A stretch of DNA of 64,000 nt from Lobosporangium transversale (lineage: Eukaryota > Mortierellomycota > Mortierellomycetes > Mortierellales > Mortierellaceae). This document shows, piece after piece, positions 11,841-24,359 of the stretch (positions are counted from its first letter, which is position 1; the number at the start of each line of letters is the position of its first letter). The translations under genes and the position numbers were made by a program. The stretch lies in assembly GCF_002105155.1 (NCBI RefSeq), contig NW_019029010.1, forward strand, positions 124,001 through 188,000, written 5' to 3'. The notes beneath the pieces are model-generated. The model saw nothing but the letters and a program-made list of their open reading frames with translations, ran no database searches and was not told where the DNA came from.

Positions 11841-13631
11841 TACAAGCAAAAATGACTGAGAGATCGGTCGTCACAATTGCGTGAATTACTCGGGGTGAGT
11901 TGCTTTGATATATATATACTTTATTAGCTTATGTATTCTTCCCGAGAACGAACACGCCAATGAGAGCAGCTCTGGTTTTTTCTTTGAAGGAAGGGGAAAA
12001 GTGGAGAGAAACCACATCTTATTCATCCCATGCACCACAGAAAGCCGAGCTTATTGGATGGCTAGTTTTCTAAACAGTGACAGTTTTCACTCAATCACTC
12101 AATCACTCAATTAATAAACAACTCTCTGCGAAACTGTATTCAGGCACCATCCAAGACGGTGTATTGGTTTTCATGACGTTTTTTTATTGTTCTTTTCGTC
12201 ATAGCCGGTGTGTGTGAATGACTCAGCGATCCAATGGTTCAATGATTCATTTTCATTTTCCGATCTGCATTAGCAAAAAGAATGAATGAATAAACTCTGA
12301 TTGCTCATTGTTCTTCCATCGTAAACAAGATGACGAACTTTGGTCGTACAAATCCGCGACATTGTAATCCGAACAAATTGGCTACTTGACCTAATTGCCT
12401 TGTACCCCAAAGGTGCTTGCTATTAAAAAAAAGCCATTTTAGATGCAGTACCGATACTGAAGTCGCTTATTTCTTTAACGGTTTAGTGACTTGACTCTTG
12501 ATTGTTTCTCTATCTATACACACTACCTTCTGTATAATTGATTTTCAAGCTTCTCTTATTTGCCATATGTTAATCCTCAGGTTCATAATTATTATGGTGG
12601 ATATCCCTATTATAGTCATCCATTGATCTAGTTCAACTAACTCCTTACAGCCATTGTCAAAAATCAAAAATCAGTAACTTTAACAACTTTAGCGGAGACA
12701 AAAAAAAAAAAAAAAAAAAAAAACAAACGCTGAGATTCTGATGCTTCCATTGTAAACATGAACCACAATTGCAAGCGTGACTATGTCATTCCCCAATCAT
12801 CATCCCTATTCACGAACTCTTTCTCCCTCGGAATAATTATAGGCTTCAACGATATTATGATGTTGTTAACAAATCTCCATGCTCGTTTAATCCGCTCATC
12901 GAGAGTGAGAGACTGATGAAGGTTTCACTATCAGCGTTTGTTATTCAATTAAACACTTATAAAGATGGGGATGTTTTCTGTCTGAATGTTTAAGAATGTA
13001 CATGTACAACGTTTTAATGGAAGTAAAGATGTTGATTTCCCTAGAGAAAAGGAAAAAAAGAAAAAAAGAAAAAAAAAAAGGCATCATTGTTTCCAATCAT
13101 ACCAAATACAGTAGACAAGTGAGAAAAATAGCTGAGACTGTAAGTTTCCAGAAAACGATACTATTCTTTGTCTGCTGCATGATCTTGAAGGACGCACGGA
13201 TCATTTACATGGAGAAAAGAGGGAATATGCAAGAAAAGAGGCAAGATACAAAAAACACTAACCCGTAAACAATACGAAAACAAAATAAACAAGTCCAATT
13301 GATCATTGATTCAATGGCTCATGCCTGGCAAGCAAGATTAAAAAAAAAAAAAAAACAAAAAAACAAAAGCCTGAAATCTTTTTCTCCCATGACTGGTTGT
13401 ACGATGTCATTGAGAGGCATGTAGGGTTGCATTGAAGCTTATTCTGCTGATCCTTGGAGGTCTGGAGAAAAAAAACAACTGGCATCACATTTTGGGGATG
13501 CATGATCCGTCAATGGCCGTAACGGTCAATGCGGGAATACAGCGCTGAATAAACTCGGTGGGACGGACGTGTTGTCCTGAAAACCTAAATTTTTCTTCTT
13601 TCACTTTCTCTTCCCATTCTCGACTTTATAC

Positions 13632-13639
13632 TATATAAA
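13632..13639 (+). promoter_or_regulatory. TATA-like site upstream of NLR-1
   Basis: TATATAAA about 270 bp 5' of the NLR-1 ATG, followed by a pyrimidine-rich leader. The interval 13800-13890 (TTGTATGTTC ... CTCTTAG) could be a 5'-UTR intron, which would explain the long distance. Both points are inferred. Confidence 0.4.
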
Positions 13640-13911
13640 CTACCCTCATCCCCACGTCCATCTTAGCTGCTACCCTTTCCCTCTTTCCCTCTCTCCCTCC
13701 CCCTGCGATTGCATTTGCGCAATTTACCTCTCGGTTACCTCCATCTACAAACGGCTTGACTTTGTTATATCACTTGATCACTTGTCAACCCTTAATTGTA
13801 TGTTCTATCCAAATAGTGTTTGTGTTTCAGCCTAATTAATACCATATGATATTGCCACTGACATCAAATAATTCATGTTATCTCTCTTAGTAAAAAAAAA
13901 AAGTAGAAAGA

Positions 13912-16900
13912 ATGGATCGGTTTGAAGCCTTGGTTACTCGTGGTTCTTTACAATGCCAAGTGGCAATTAAAGTTGCCAGAGCTAATCTGGAGCTTTCTTA
14001 TCAAGAACGAGACCCCAAAGTGGCCCTGGAACAATGCTTAGATGCTTGCGCTGCTTTATATCGCATACGAAGCCACGAGCGGAAGAAGCTCGCTTCATCT
14101 TCGACTCTGGTGGACAAGTGCCTGTGTCAAGACATTTCAAGCGCTTGGCAAGAGCTTGGACAACAGTTTGAGAAAATAAATCGTCAAAGCGAGGCGAAGG
14201 CCTGTTTCAGTCAGGTTAAGAAATGGCGCCATCACCAAGGTGGAACCCAGTCTTCTCTACACAGCTCAAGCTCTAGTATTAGTGGCAGCACCATCAATAA
14301 CGACCACAGCAACAACATTAAAGTAAGAGAGAGCATCGACGACGGAAGAAGCAGCATCACCAATGACAGCGACAGTCACACCATCAGCAGAAGAAGTAGT
14401 ATCGATAGAAGAAGCAGCGTCAACACTGACACCAGAAGTATTAACGAAAAGAACATCAATAGCATTAACACATACGGCTATGGCGTTGAAAGTAGCCCTA
14501 TATCTCCTATATCCTCTATATTCTCCATTCCGAGCAGCAGCAAAGACATTGCGGTCCTCAAATCAATCCAGCTCTCGATGTATGATATTCGTTCAGAGAT
14601 CTTCAATAGCGATGTCCTACCAACGTCTGAAAAATGCAAACTACCAGAAGTAGATGAACGATTGGAGGATGTTCAGCAGCTCGTGCACTGCCTCAGTCTA
14701 CTACCATCTGCACCTCTTCCAATGAAAAGTCCCCATAAAGAGGAACAGAAATGGTCTATCGCTAGATCCAAGGATAAAGACGAGATGGAACGACTGCAGA
14801 GTCTCGCATCAGAGATGATTGCCATGTTCACCAGTGATGGAAATATCAAAGCCGAAGCTACAGTTGCTGAGGTGGTATGCTTGGCTCCGGTTCTCAGTAA
14901 GGTCCAGTTCAGGAAGCTGATGATGGCACTTGTGGACGAGATCGATCGGAATCTCCTACTAAAGACGCATCTACTAGAAGGCCTAGCCCAGCTGATGCAA
15001 AGTGGTCTTCCCGGACATATTGATTCGGATGATCTCGTCAAGATCTTAAACATGCTCAGTACACGTATACAAGACACTCACATTCAGTCGAGTGAACACC
15101 TCTATTCACTGGCTGCTACAGTTTCGAATGTCTTGGATGCCATGGTCAACAACCAAGTCAAAGGCCTCAAGCGTGAACGGCTTCACGAGCCTCTAGCGGC
15201 TTACTTGGAAACACTTAGGAGCTGCTCGGATCCACATCTACAATATTATGCAGCCTATGCCTACCAAGCCTTGTTATACATTCCTGACGACGAAACAACT
15301 ATGCAGGCTATGCTCAGGCGCACAACAGCAGTCCTTCGGGGTGTATTTGGTGTAGTGAGCGCTGTTAAGAGCTTCGATATGAATAGGTTTTTGGATGAGA
15401 TCGGCAAAATTCAAGAGCAGCTGCCTCCGATATCAAGCGTAGTAAACGCAAGCCTGCGTTTGTATAATGGTTCAGTATCCCTCTCAGAGAGTGGGGAAAC
15501 ATTTATGCAATGTATGAAGGAGGGTCTGAGCTTTAAAAAAAAGACTGCATGGTATCCAGCACTAAGGATGGCCGATGCCTTGCTACAGACAGGTGAGCTC
15601 CCCAAATTCAAGATCCTTGTTCGTATGGCGCCGTGTCGATTTGAGCTAGCCTTCCAGTGGGGAATATGTCAGCGACTAGGCCAATATGCCGCTGACACAA
15701 AGCGGACCATGGAGTCTCGCCAAGATGCAATTGCTTTCTTGGGTCAACTTTATAAGAATAGTTTTGATTGGGGGGATTACAATCATACTAAGCAATGGAT
15801 CCTCGCCATCCTCAAACGCCTAGCCCAGGTATCCGCTAGTAGTCAGCAAGGTAACTCCCTCCCCGCCCCTTCTTCGAGCTAATCAGGTTTTGTTATTACC
15901 AATTAATAATATAATCGTGCCCTAATACTCGTTTACACTTTCCACTATTAGCTGCTGAAAGGTTACTCTCGCAACTGGCTAATGATGGAGATGAAACGAA
16001 TCATAAATTCTACGCTATGTGCATGAATGAAACCCCATGTCATCATCCAATCATTACATCTTCGCAACAGTCTACATCTCCGTCCCTACTCGACCGTGTT
16101 CAGAAGAAGCCAGATGTCGAAAAAAGCCTACGCCAACTTAAGCGGCAACAATCCGAAGCCCTCCACCCAGATGATCGACGTATCTATATCCCGCTTCGAG
16201 CCAAAGCAAGCCACAGGTCTAAAGATGATGATTTTCCATTAATGGACAAGGTGGAAGAGTTTCTCAAGAGCAATCGAACAGTGTTTCTTATTCAAGGCGA
16301 TTCAGGTGCCGGCAAGTCGACTTTCGTTCGTACATTAGAACGTCGTTTGTGGGATAAATACGAAAAAGATATTGGAAAGATTCCACTCTTTATCAGTTTA
16401 CCAGCTATCGACAATCCAGAGAGAGACCTGGTTGCAAAGCAGTTGCGGAGAGCTGACTTTACAGAGCCACAGATTAAGGAGCTTAAGATGAATCGCGAGC
16501 TCATTCTCATCTGTGATGGATATGACGAAACGAAGCTGACAAGCAACTTGTATATGAGCAACAAGCTGAATGAGAAAGGAGAATGGAAAGTCAAGATGGT
16601 GATCAGTTGCCGCAGTGAGCACCTTGGCCAGGACTATCGGGACCGCTTTCAACCAGCAGACCGTGACCAGCAGACGGGGGACTGCCTATTCCAAGAAGCA
16701 TTTATCACACCATTTTCTAATGCCCAAGTTGATGATTACATTGTGCAGTATGTAAAAGTCGTAGACCCAGTGTGGCGAGTTGGAGACTATCGAAACGCAT
16801 TAAAACAGGTACCAAGTCTCCAAGGCCTAGTGAGGAACCCATTCCTGCTGTCGCTGTCACTTGAAGTCCTACCGCAGATGGCAGATCCATATCGAGGCTC

Positions 16901-19900
16901 CACAGAGGTCAAACGCGTCTCACTCTATGACCAATACATCCAATTATGGCTCGAGCGAGGCAAGAAGCGATTGAATGGCACATTGAAGTCGAAAGATAGA
17001 AGAACATTTGAGATACTATGCGACGAGGGTTTTGCACAGAACGGGATCCGGTATCTGACTGCGTTGGCAACTGCAATTTACAGGAACCAAGGCGGCAGCT
17101 CTGTTGTAGATTACTCTCCGTTCCAGGACAAAGGTACATGGAAGGAGGAGTTTTTCAACCGAGAGGATGACAAGCATCTTTTGCGCGAGGCATCGCCCCT
17201 GATCCGTATCGGCAACCAGTTCCGCTTTATCCACCGTTCGGTTCTGGAATACTGTTTGGTCCGAGCGATATATGAGCCGCGGGGGGCAAAGGACATTACA
17301 GCAATGAATGCTGACGATGTAGTGCCAACACCATCAATGAGACGAGGAAGTATCAGTTCTGTTTACAGCTTTGAATCACAGGACGACGAGTTGAGTGTGT
17401 TACATACACAAGAGCCCGAGCCCAATGAGGCGTCGCCTTTAGTTTGGAAGAGCTTTGTGAACGAGTCATCTATTATGCAGTTCCTAGTGGAGCGAACTCA
17501 GTTGGAGCCTGTATTCAAACGACAGCTGCTGGGATATATTGAGCATTCGAGGAAGGACAACAAGTGGCGGATAGCAGCAGCGAACGCCATGACGATCCTG
17601 GTTCGTGCTGGTATGTCATTCGGTGGAGCCGATTTGCGCGGGATCCGGATCCCAGGAGCGGATTTACGACATGGCAACTTTGATTCAGCTCAGCTTCAAG
17701 AAGCAGATTTGAGAAGGGTCAAGATGGCCAATAGCTGGCTTCGCGAAGCAGACCTGAGTGGTGCATTGATGAAGGGAGTGCAGTTCGGCGAATGGTTATA
17801 TCTGGAGTTCGATTCAAGTGCTTCCGGCGGCACATATTCGCCAGATGGGAAAACACTGACTGTATGGACTACGAACGGCATGGTCAATGTCTTCGATACA
17901 TTGACATGGAACAAGCTCTGGTCGAGGAATGCAGCTTCTATCAATGGCTTCAACCCCTATTCACCGGACAGCCGGTACATCGCTCTTCCCACTGACAACA
18001 AAGAGATTCACATATGCGAAGCAACGTCTGGAAAACATATCCTGACTTTAACAGGGCATTTGGGTAGGATTCGGTTTCTGGAGTACTCGCCCAGTGGCCA
18101 CCAAATTGCGTCCATCGCATACGACGACGATTCTGTGTATGTGTGGGATACATCGTCAGGGGAGCGTTTATTCAACTTGAAAGACCACATACAGAACGTG
18201 GTTTTCCTGGCATACTCACCTGATGGGAAACAACTTGCATCAGCCGGTGAAGATGGAACGATCAAGCTTTGGGACTCATCATCGGGATCATCACAGTTGT
18301 CGCTGGAGGGCAACGAAAACCGTGTAAAGCATATTGCTTACTCTCCAGACGGCCGCGAAATCATTTCCGATGGCCACGGCTCTATTCTTCATGCTTGGGA
18401 CGCTCAATCAGGCGAATTGAAAACAGCCATGAGGTTGGACGATTATCTGAATAGCTTCAAATTCTCTTTTGATCGAAAGCTCTTCGTCGCGCGCGAGAGA
18501 GAAAAAGCATACATTTGCGATGCACGCACAAAGGCCATCATCCACACCCTCGAAGGACATGCTCATAATATCTTAGACGCGGCATTCCAGCCCCATGGTG
18601 GCCAAATTGCCACATGTAGTTCGGATAAGACAGTTCGACTCTGGGACGTTAAGTCTGGACAATTGATCAACACCTTTTATGGCCATACAAGCACAATCGA
18701 TCAGGTGGTGTTTTCACCAAGTGGTCATCAGATTGCATCGTTCAGTCGCGACAAGACGGTTCGTCTATGGGATGCTCAGTTGCCATCATCGGTTCATGCT
18801 ACATCTGGCCATACATGTCTTATCAATAGCATTACCAGCTCACCTGATGGAATGCAGGTGGCCTCTGCTAGCGATGACGGCACAGTGCGCCTTTGGGATG
18901 CACAAACAGGGCATATTATGCAGACATTGCAAGGCTACCAAGGTGGAGTCCTTGACGTCAAGTATTCACAAACTGGTCATCTACTTGCTTCTCGCGATAA
19001 TAGCGACGCTTTGCATCTTTGGGACGTTTATTCGAGCCAACTCCAGATCCTAGGTCGAAAAGATGCCCAAGGCCACTGTATCAGTGATATGGCTTTCTCA
19101 TCTAATGGCAACTTCATCGTATCTGGCTACAAAAATGGAGATGTTCGTATCTGGGAAAGCAAAACAGGACAACCCTTCCGCATATTACAAAACCAGTGTG
19201 CCTCAGTGGCTTCTGTCGCATTTTCACCCGACGGTCGGCAAGTAGCCTCGTTGACGAGCCGTGGCAAGATCACAGTATGGTCTACAGAGAGATTGGAAGA
19301 CCCCCTTCATTCTATTGAGCTTGGATCACATCGATCTCGTCATCTTATGTACCTGCCTAATGGACATCAAATCGTCACTCTTTGTGAGAAAGGCATGGAC
19401 GGTCTGTATCTGTTTGACACCAATGACGGCCAAGTACGCCAGATGGTGGAAGTTCAAGGAAGCATTACCGCTGTGGCAGTTTCACCATGTGGCCGTCGAA
19501 TTGTCTGTGCATATAACCGCGGAGATTTAGCTATGGTAGAAGTGGAAGAAGCAGAAGCGCTAAAAGCACAAGCTGGAATAAGGCCAAAGAAACTAGTCAG
19601 AAGTCATTCAGGCGATGTCAAGGTTGTGGCTTATTCGGCTGATGGCCAGTTTTTTGCCTCTGGGGGTGGTGAGGACAAGGCAGTATGCGTTTGGGACGCA
19701 GAATCAGGCCAACGTTTAGTTGCTATTCAGGATAGTGGCTTATATATCTCGCAGGTCCATTCTCTCGCTTGGTTCAATACTTCCGAGGAAGGCTTATTGC
19801 TGGCAATGGGATGCAAAAATGGCTCTGTTTGGATGTGGAGCATTCATAAGAACGAGGGCAAGTGCCGATACCGGTTGAAGTGGACCTCGAAACACACTCT

Positions 19901-20240
19901 GTTGAATGCGAAGAAGACATGCTTGGAAAGAGTGATTGGGCTAAGCGAATCTAATAGAAAGCTTTTGGAGCAACGTGGCGCTATTGGTAAGCCTATGAAG
20001 ACCTCAGAGCCTAACATAAGGCTTGAAGCAGTGGTGACTACGGAACCCAAATTCAGACCACTTTCTCCCATGGCTAAGATCAACCATGAGGTATCACTAA
20101 AGACCATTGCTCTACCACCAGAGCTGACTCAAAAGCAGAGTACTTCAATAACAGGGATGAATGGGTTAGACAGCAAGGGCAGCCAACGTTTTGTGTGTAG
20201 CGAGTGCCATAAAACTGCGGGCGTGATGGTGCACTGCTGA
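13912..20240 (+). CDS. NLR-1: STAND protein with helical domain, NACHT, pentapeptide repeats and WD40
   Basis: Two exons, join(13912..15850, 15952..20240), 2,075 residues. The donor is AAG|GTAACT, the acceptor ATTAG|CTGCTG, and the phases match. Order: helical segment (1-110); Ser/Asn/Arg-rich disordered insert (about 113-205); alpha-helical Arm/HEAT-like domain (about 215-645); linker LLDRVQKKPDVEK; NACHT NTPase with Walker A GDSGAGKS (762-769) and Walker B LILICDGYDE (about 830-839); pentapeptide-type repeats (GADLR, EADLR, EADLSG, about 1203-1260); about 14 WD40-like blades to about 1,940; and a basic tail ending in CSECHKTAGVMVHC. This is the plan of fungal NLR-like regulators: effector or helical part, NTPase switch, ligand-sensing repeats. 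The frame is intact throughout. The ligand and output are unknown. Confidence 0.9.
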
Positions 20241-21530
20241 CCATGAGCAGCATTTTATGACAAGTTTTTTTTCTGTCATATACCATAATAGTAGAAATAG
20301 ATAGCTTCCTTGTTACCAACCTGAATAATCATTAAAGGCACCTCACCACCATTAACCACATCATGATATTGTCAAGCTGAGATACCGAGCTGGGCAGTAA
20401 AGCAGTTGGACTCAGGGGCAAATTGTGTTCTCAAAAAATACTACAGCAGTTAAGGATCTTAATAACGTGACGAATAGCTCATTAGTAATAATTTGTAGCC
20501 CTCACAATCGGGATACGGACAATAGATTCTTCTTAAGAAGAGTATGGATGACAAGGTTGATATCTATAAATGTCAATGCTTCGGATGGTTCTTTCGTGGG
20601 AAATTAGATACTTTGTTAATGGATGTGTTTTTAATGACAGTTGAACACCTTTATACACAAATGGCATGCAATGGTTAAAAAAAAAGTTGCTTGTTAATTG
20701 GAGCCAGGTACCAAGTAATGTATTGCTAGATACGGCTCTTTTTGCCTATAGTATTATGGCCCCTTTGTACTAGGAAATGGTTGTGAAACATATCCTTTTA
20801 TACACCAATCCTTTTTTACACGCACGTTCATTGTCTGGTTGGTCATAAACGATAGAATATTTGCTTGATCATTTGGTAACAGTCATCATAACTCCCTTCT
20901 AACCCTTTTTTCCGCCCTCTCAAAGAAGAAGCGTTTTCTTTCCCTTGTCCTCAGCTATTGATTTCGATAGCCTCTCTATTGCATATACACTTTTCCTCAG
21001 TACGAAAATCATAGTGTTTGAAAGTAACTCCATCTTTAGTATGCTCTCAAATTTTCCAATCTAAAGTTTTTTTTTTTTTTGTGAAAACAAAGATATGCAG
21101 GGATGCAGCAGTCCAGTAGTCCAAACGTCCCTTGCATTGAACACGTAGATGTACATGTACATGTACATAGCATGTACATTTACCTTCATAGGTGTATAGG
21201 ACTGACCATGACTCTTGCGATCATTTTTTTAAGAAAGCACCAAACACATTTTACACATACTAATATGTATTTCCAGGAAGAATATATCAGCTAGAAGGAC
21301 AATGTATTCACATGGTTAGAGGAAAAAAAAAAAAAAAAAAAAAAAAGGAAGGGAGCATACAGGGCAAATGTCTAATTTTAATATTTATGCGTTTAGTCAA
21401 TGGCGGTTATTGATTCATAGACAAAGAGACACATTGACATAAATAAAGGCTACGCGGAAGTTCAGACTGTAGAAAAGATCAAGGTACTCTACACTTTATT
21501 TTTATTATCTTTATTTTATTTTATATCATA
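20241..21530. other. Intergenic region, convergent side of NLR-1
   Basis: No gene is supported. Features seen are a TGTACA-type palindromic repeat at 21147-21180, an A run of about 23 nt at 21324-21346, and T-rich tracts. It separates NLR-1 from the convergently transcribed propeller-protein gene. Confidence 0.5.
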
Positions 21531-22634
21531 TTACAAATTAGTGGTATAAAAGGACAAAAGCTTAGATGAGGTAAGTTCAGTGGCGAACACGTTGGAGGGC
21601 GTGATCAAGACTCGATGAGCCTTGCACTGTTGAGTTGGCATGGCCATGACATCTTCATTTTTGATGGTCTGCCATTGTTCGTCGAAAGAGACCCTGATGA
21701 TCGTATCCAAAGCGTTAGTGTTGATGATCGAGGACGACAGGAGCCAGAGGGCATGGGTGTTTGCATGATCAAGGTCAAAGGCGAGATGCAACAAGGCCGC
21801 GTTGATTCCCAAAGGAGATGTCAATTTGTGATAGGTGACAGTATCATCAGCATGAATGTGACCAATAGTGCCGGTGCCACTAGTCTCGTCGCCAAGGAGT
21901 GTAAACCAAATGCCATTGGGCCCAGTGATCATTCCAACGGGAGTCTTACCAGCGTCTGCAGGGATTGCGATTTGGGTTGTAACTCCAGTTGTAGGGTCGA
22001 TCTTCATAATGGAGGCAGAGTTGTCTTGTCCAGTATAGAACATGTTGTTGAGAGGATGTTGAGCGATAAAGATAGGACGAGGTTGGGCCGTATAGATTGT
22101 ATAATCAGATGTGTTGACATGGCTGATACGGAGCACCTCGGAGCTATCCTGGAGAGTGACCCAGAGCTCGTCACCATATTCACCAACGTAATGGGGACCA
22201 TTGCCAGGGGTAGGCACCATAATCTCCTGTACAACTTCGGGTGTCGTTTGGGCTGAATCGGTCTTGGGATCGATCAGCACCAGCTTGTTGGCTTTTTGGA
22301 GTGTAAGCCAGATTTTACCAGGATACCGTTGGGAATGAGCCAGTCCATGGAGGGCAGCAGTGCTGTTTTCCATTTCGAATGCGCCTAGTTGCTGGATAGC
22401 ACCGTGAGTATCGACTTGAGCTTTCAACAGCACGCTGTTGCTCATTTGCGAGATAAGCACAAAAGAGGTGTCAGGAACATTGATGACCTCGTGTGTCTGT
22501 TCGGCAATAGGCAATTGATTTTCAATGAAGTTATGACTGGATAAACGTTCGCTAGGCACAGGCTTGATGGGGACTTCGGCAAAAACCGACTGAACGGCCA
22601 AGAGTAGAAGTAAGACGGATCGTTTATTCAACAT
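21531..22634 (-). CDS. Secreted beta-propeller protein, streptogramin-lyase (Vgb)-like
   Basis: A 367-residue single-exon protein. The open frame begins three codons earlier with GTG, but the first ATG is at 22634, giving MLNKRSVLLLLLAVQSVFA, a clear signal peptide. The mature chain has repeated blade-like units such as NKLVLIDPKT, SEVLRISHVNTS, SASIMKIDPTTG, GTIGHIHADD, and the PNGIWFT motif typical of the virginiamycin B lyase / SMP-30-like six-bladed propeller superfamily. Fungal members of this group are mostly uncharacterised secreted proteins. Whether it has lyase activity cannot be told from the sequence. A TATA-like site sits about 95 bp upstream. Confidence 0.75.
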   Translation of the reverse strand: MLNKRSVLLLLLAVQSVFAEVPIKPVPSERLSSHNFIENQLPIAEQTHEVINVPDTSFVLISQMSNSVLLKAQVDTHGAIQQLGAFEMENSTAALHGLAHSQRYPGKIWLTLQKANKLVLIDPKTDSAQTTPEVVQEIMVPTPGNGPHYVGEYGDELWVTLQDSSEVLRISHVNTSDYTIYTAQPRPIFIAQHPLNNMFYTGQDNSASIMKIDPTTGVTTQIAIPADAGKTPVGMITGPNGIWFTLLGDETSGTGTIGHIHADDTVTYHKLTSPLGINAALLHLAFDLDHANTHALWLLSSSIINTNALDTIIRVSFDEQWQTIKNEDVMAMPTQQCKAHRVLITPSNVFATELTSSKLLSFYTTNL

Positions 22635-22729
22635 TTTTTTCACTTTTCAAATACTGTGTAAGTGTGAAGGTCTGGATGATGAGAGAAAGTCAGGAAGTTA
22701 AGATGAAAAGAAGAAAGAAAAAGCGGTCC

Positions 22730-22737
22730 TTTTTATA
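22730..22737 (-). promoter_or_regulatory. TATA-like box of the propeller-protein gene
   Basis: On the minus strand this reads TATAAAAA, about 95 nt 5' of the ATG at 22634. The spacing fits a core promoter. Confidence 0.5.
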
Positions 22738-22837
22738 TCCACAACCTAGCTTCCATTAGTATGTAGAATGGAAAAGGACTGGGTCGTCCCTAAACAAAAT
22801 AGGCTAGCCAATGAAATTTGATTTGGTTTTGTATATA

Positions 22838-23052
22838 TTGTCCTCGTCATTTGGTCATGCACATATTGTAAAAATATATTGATTGAATTGGCCCCAGAAA
22901 AAGCGCGTCACATTGAATGGGATTTGTGTATTGAATCGGTGGCTGATTTTGGCCACCAACTCATTTAAGATTATTCAAAATTCTGAGCCGACCAAATCAA
23001 TTCAATAATTATATGTTTTTAGAATATGTGCATGACCAAATGACGAGGACAA
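22838..23052. mobile_element. MITE copy 1 (TIR element with TA duplication)
   Basis: Terminal inverted repeats of about 30 bp, essentially perfect: TTGTCCTCGTCATTTGGTCA.. at the left, and its reverse complement ..TGACCAAATGACGAGGACAA at the right. TA flanks both sides (22836-22837 and 23053-23054), as expected for Tc1/mariner-type insertion. The 215-bp interior has no coding capacity but contains GGTGGCTGATTTTGGCCACC, which recurs in related copies near 27040 and 34015. Confidence 0.85.
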
Positions 23053-24359
23053 TACTAATGGCAACCGGAACCTATTTTTAAAAAAACGTTCATGCTCTCG
23101 TCAATGCATAGACAAAGACTAGTATGCACACGGACACTTATTCCCCTCTATCTTTCTCTCCCTCGGCATTTTACAATCTATCATCTCCATCTTTGTTCCG
23201 GGTGTACGCACACACGTACATCTTGGTTCCTTATGCCATACATAAGCCTTTCCTCCTTAAATTTAAAAATCCTGCCACCTTCTTCAACGTTCTGATGTCC
23301 TGATGCATGCATAAATATCTTAAAAAGTGCACCAACTTTACCGTAAGCAACCAGCAGGCTCAGTACCAGAGCAAAGCGAGCGTCATTGGCATGCATAATA
23401 TGCAAACATGTATGTGTTAGACATCATAAAGCAGGGATGGGGCATCAGATCAAATACAACATACCAGAGCCAGTTCAAGAATTGTAATTGGCTAAAAAAG
23501 ACACCTACCTTGTAAGAAGATGCACAGATAAGAAGGTGGCTCTCTGAGACTATCTATTGGTCTAGCATAGAAACTTTTTTCATCATCACAATGTCCATTT
23601 TTCTCTCCTTCTGCTTTACTGCTGAAGTATATTGACCGAGGCGTCAGATGGCAATACTCTCGGGCAGTGATTTTCATTGGTGAGTTTGACTGGCACGATA
23701 TATAACTGAAGTACCAGTATGCAAAGCTAAGGAGAAAATCCACCGACGGAGCAAATTGAGAATGTTAAATAGGGAGTTTTCACAAGCAAAAATGAACCCG
23801 ATGTAAATTCGTGATGATTTTTACGTCCAGGGACGTCTTTGACGAAATTTTCGTCAAGCTAAGGATTGAATTCATTATCACGATGAAGATCCTTGACGAA
23901 AAAAAAAAAAAAAAAAGAAAAAAAAATTACGAAAACTCTCAAATGTCTGCCTTGGCGGTGCAAGTCTTTAAAATTCTTGTGACTTCGAGAATAACTATCC
24001 TTAAGCTGTGGGCTTGAAACCATATCACTTGATGCTGCCAGTTCATGTTTCTTGTAAAGTTTCTTAATAACAAAAAGAAAGTGTACTTCACTTTTCATCA
24101 AGAATGAGGAAACAAGTCAGTCCCTCGATTTCGTCTCCTATTAGACCTGAACATTGGTTCCATTGCCCAGTACGCCACTCAGTAGATACTTCATGATTGC
24201 TTACTTGGAAACTTAGAGTGCGCATTAACAGAGAGGCTTTAAGATGTAGATGCGGTACGATAGGGAACGCTCTATTGCGCCCTATCCATGAACATAATGT
24301 TGTAAAAAAAGGTTACACATCAAGTTAAGCATGGCGCAGCATTTCAAAATCTACAGGTC
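23053..24359. other. Intergenic region
   Basis: No gene is supported. There is a 19-nt perfect inverted repeat (TTGACGAAATTTTCGTCAA) at 23839-23857, with part of the arm repeated at 23890-23900, next to an A-rich run at 23900-23926. The short open frames are overlapping and featureless. Confidence 0.5.

Larger units (their letters stand above)
9770..13911. other. Long non-coding stretch between the duplication and NLR-1
   Basis: About 4.1 kb with no convincing gene. It contains the 3' flank of copy B (to about 10200) and an orphan third flank (11470-11840, listed separately). There is an A run at 12700-12723. Open frames at 10678-10869, 11071-11286, 12996-13268 and 13303-13503 are short and low-complexity or featureless. 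Near the right end are a pyrimidine-rich region and the NLR-1 TATA-like site. Confidence 0.5.

Noticed and set aside
21147..21180. TGTACATGTACATGTACA as a CRISPR-like or operator array
   Set aside because: It is a simple palindromic dinucleotide-like repeat without spacers. There is no CRISPR in this eukaryotic window.
22635..22643. Upstream GTG start of the propeller protein
   Set aside because: A eukaryotic gene should start at the first ATG, three codons later, which also starts the signal peptide.
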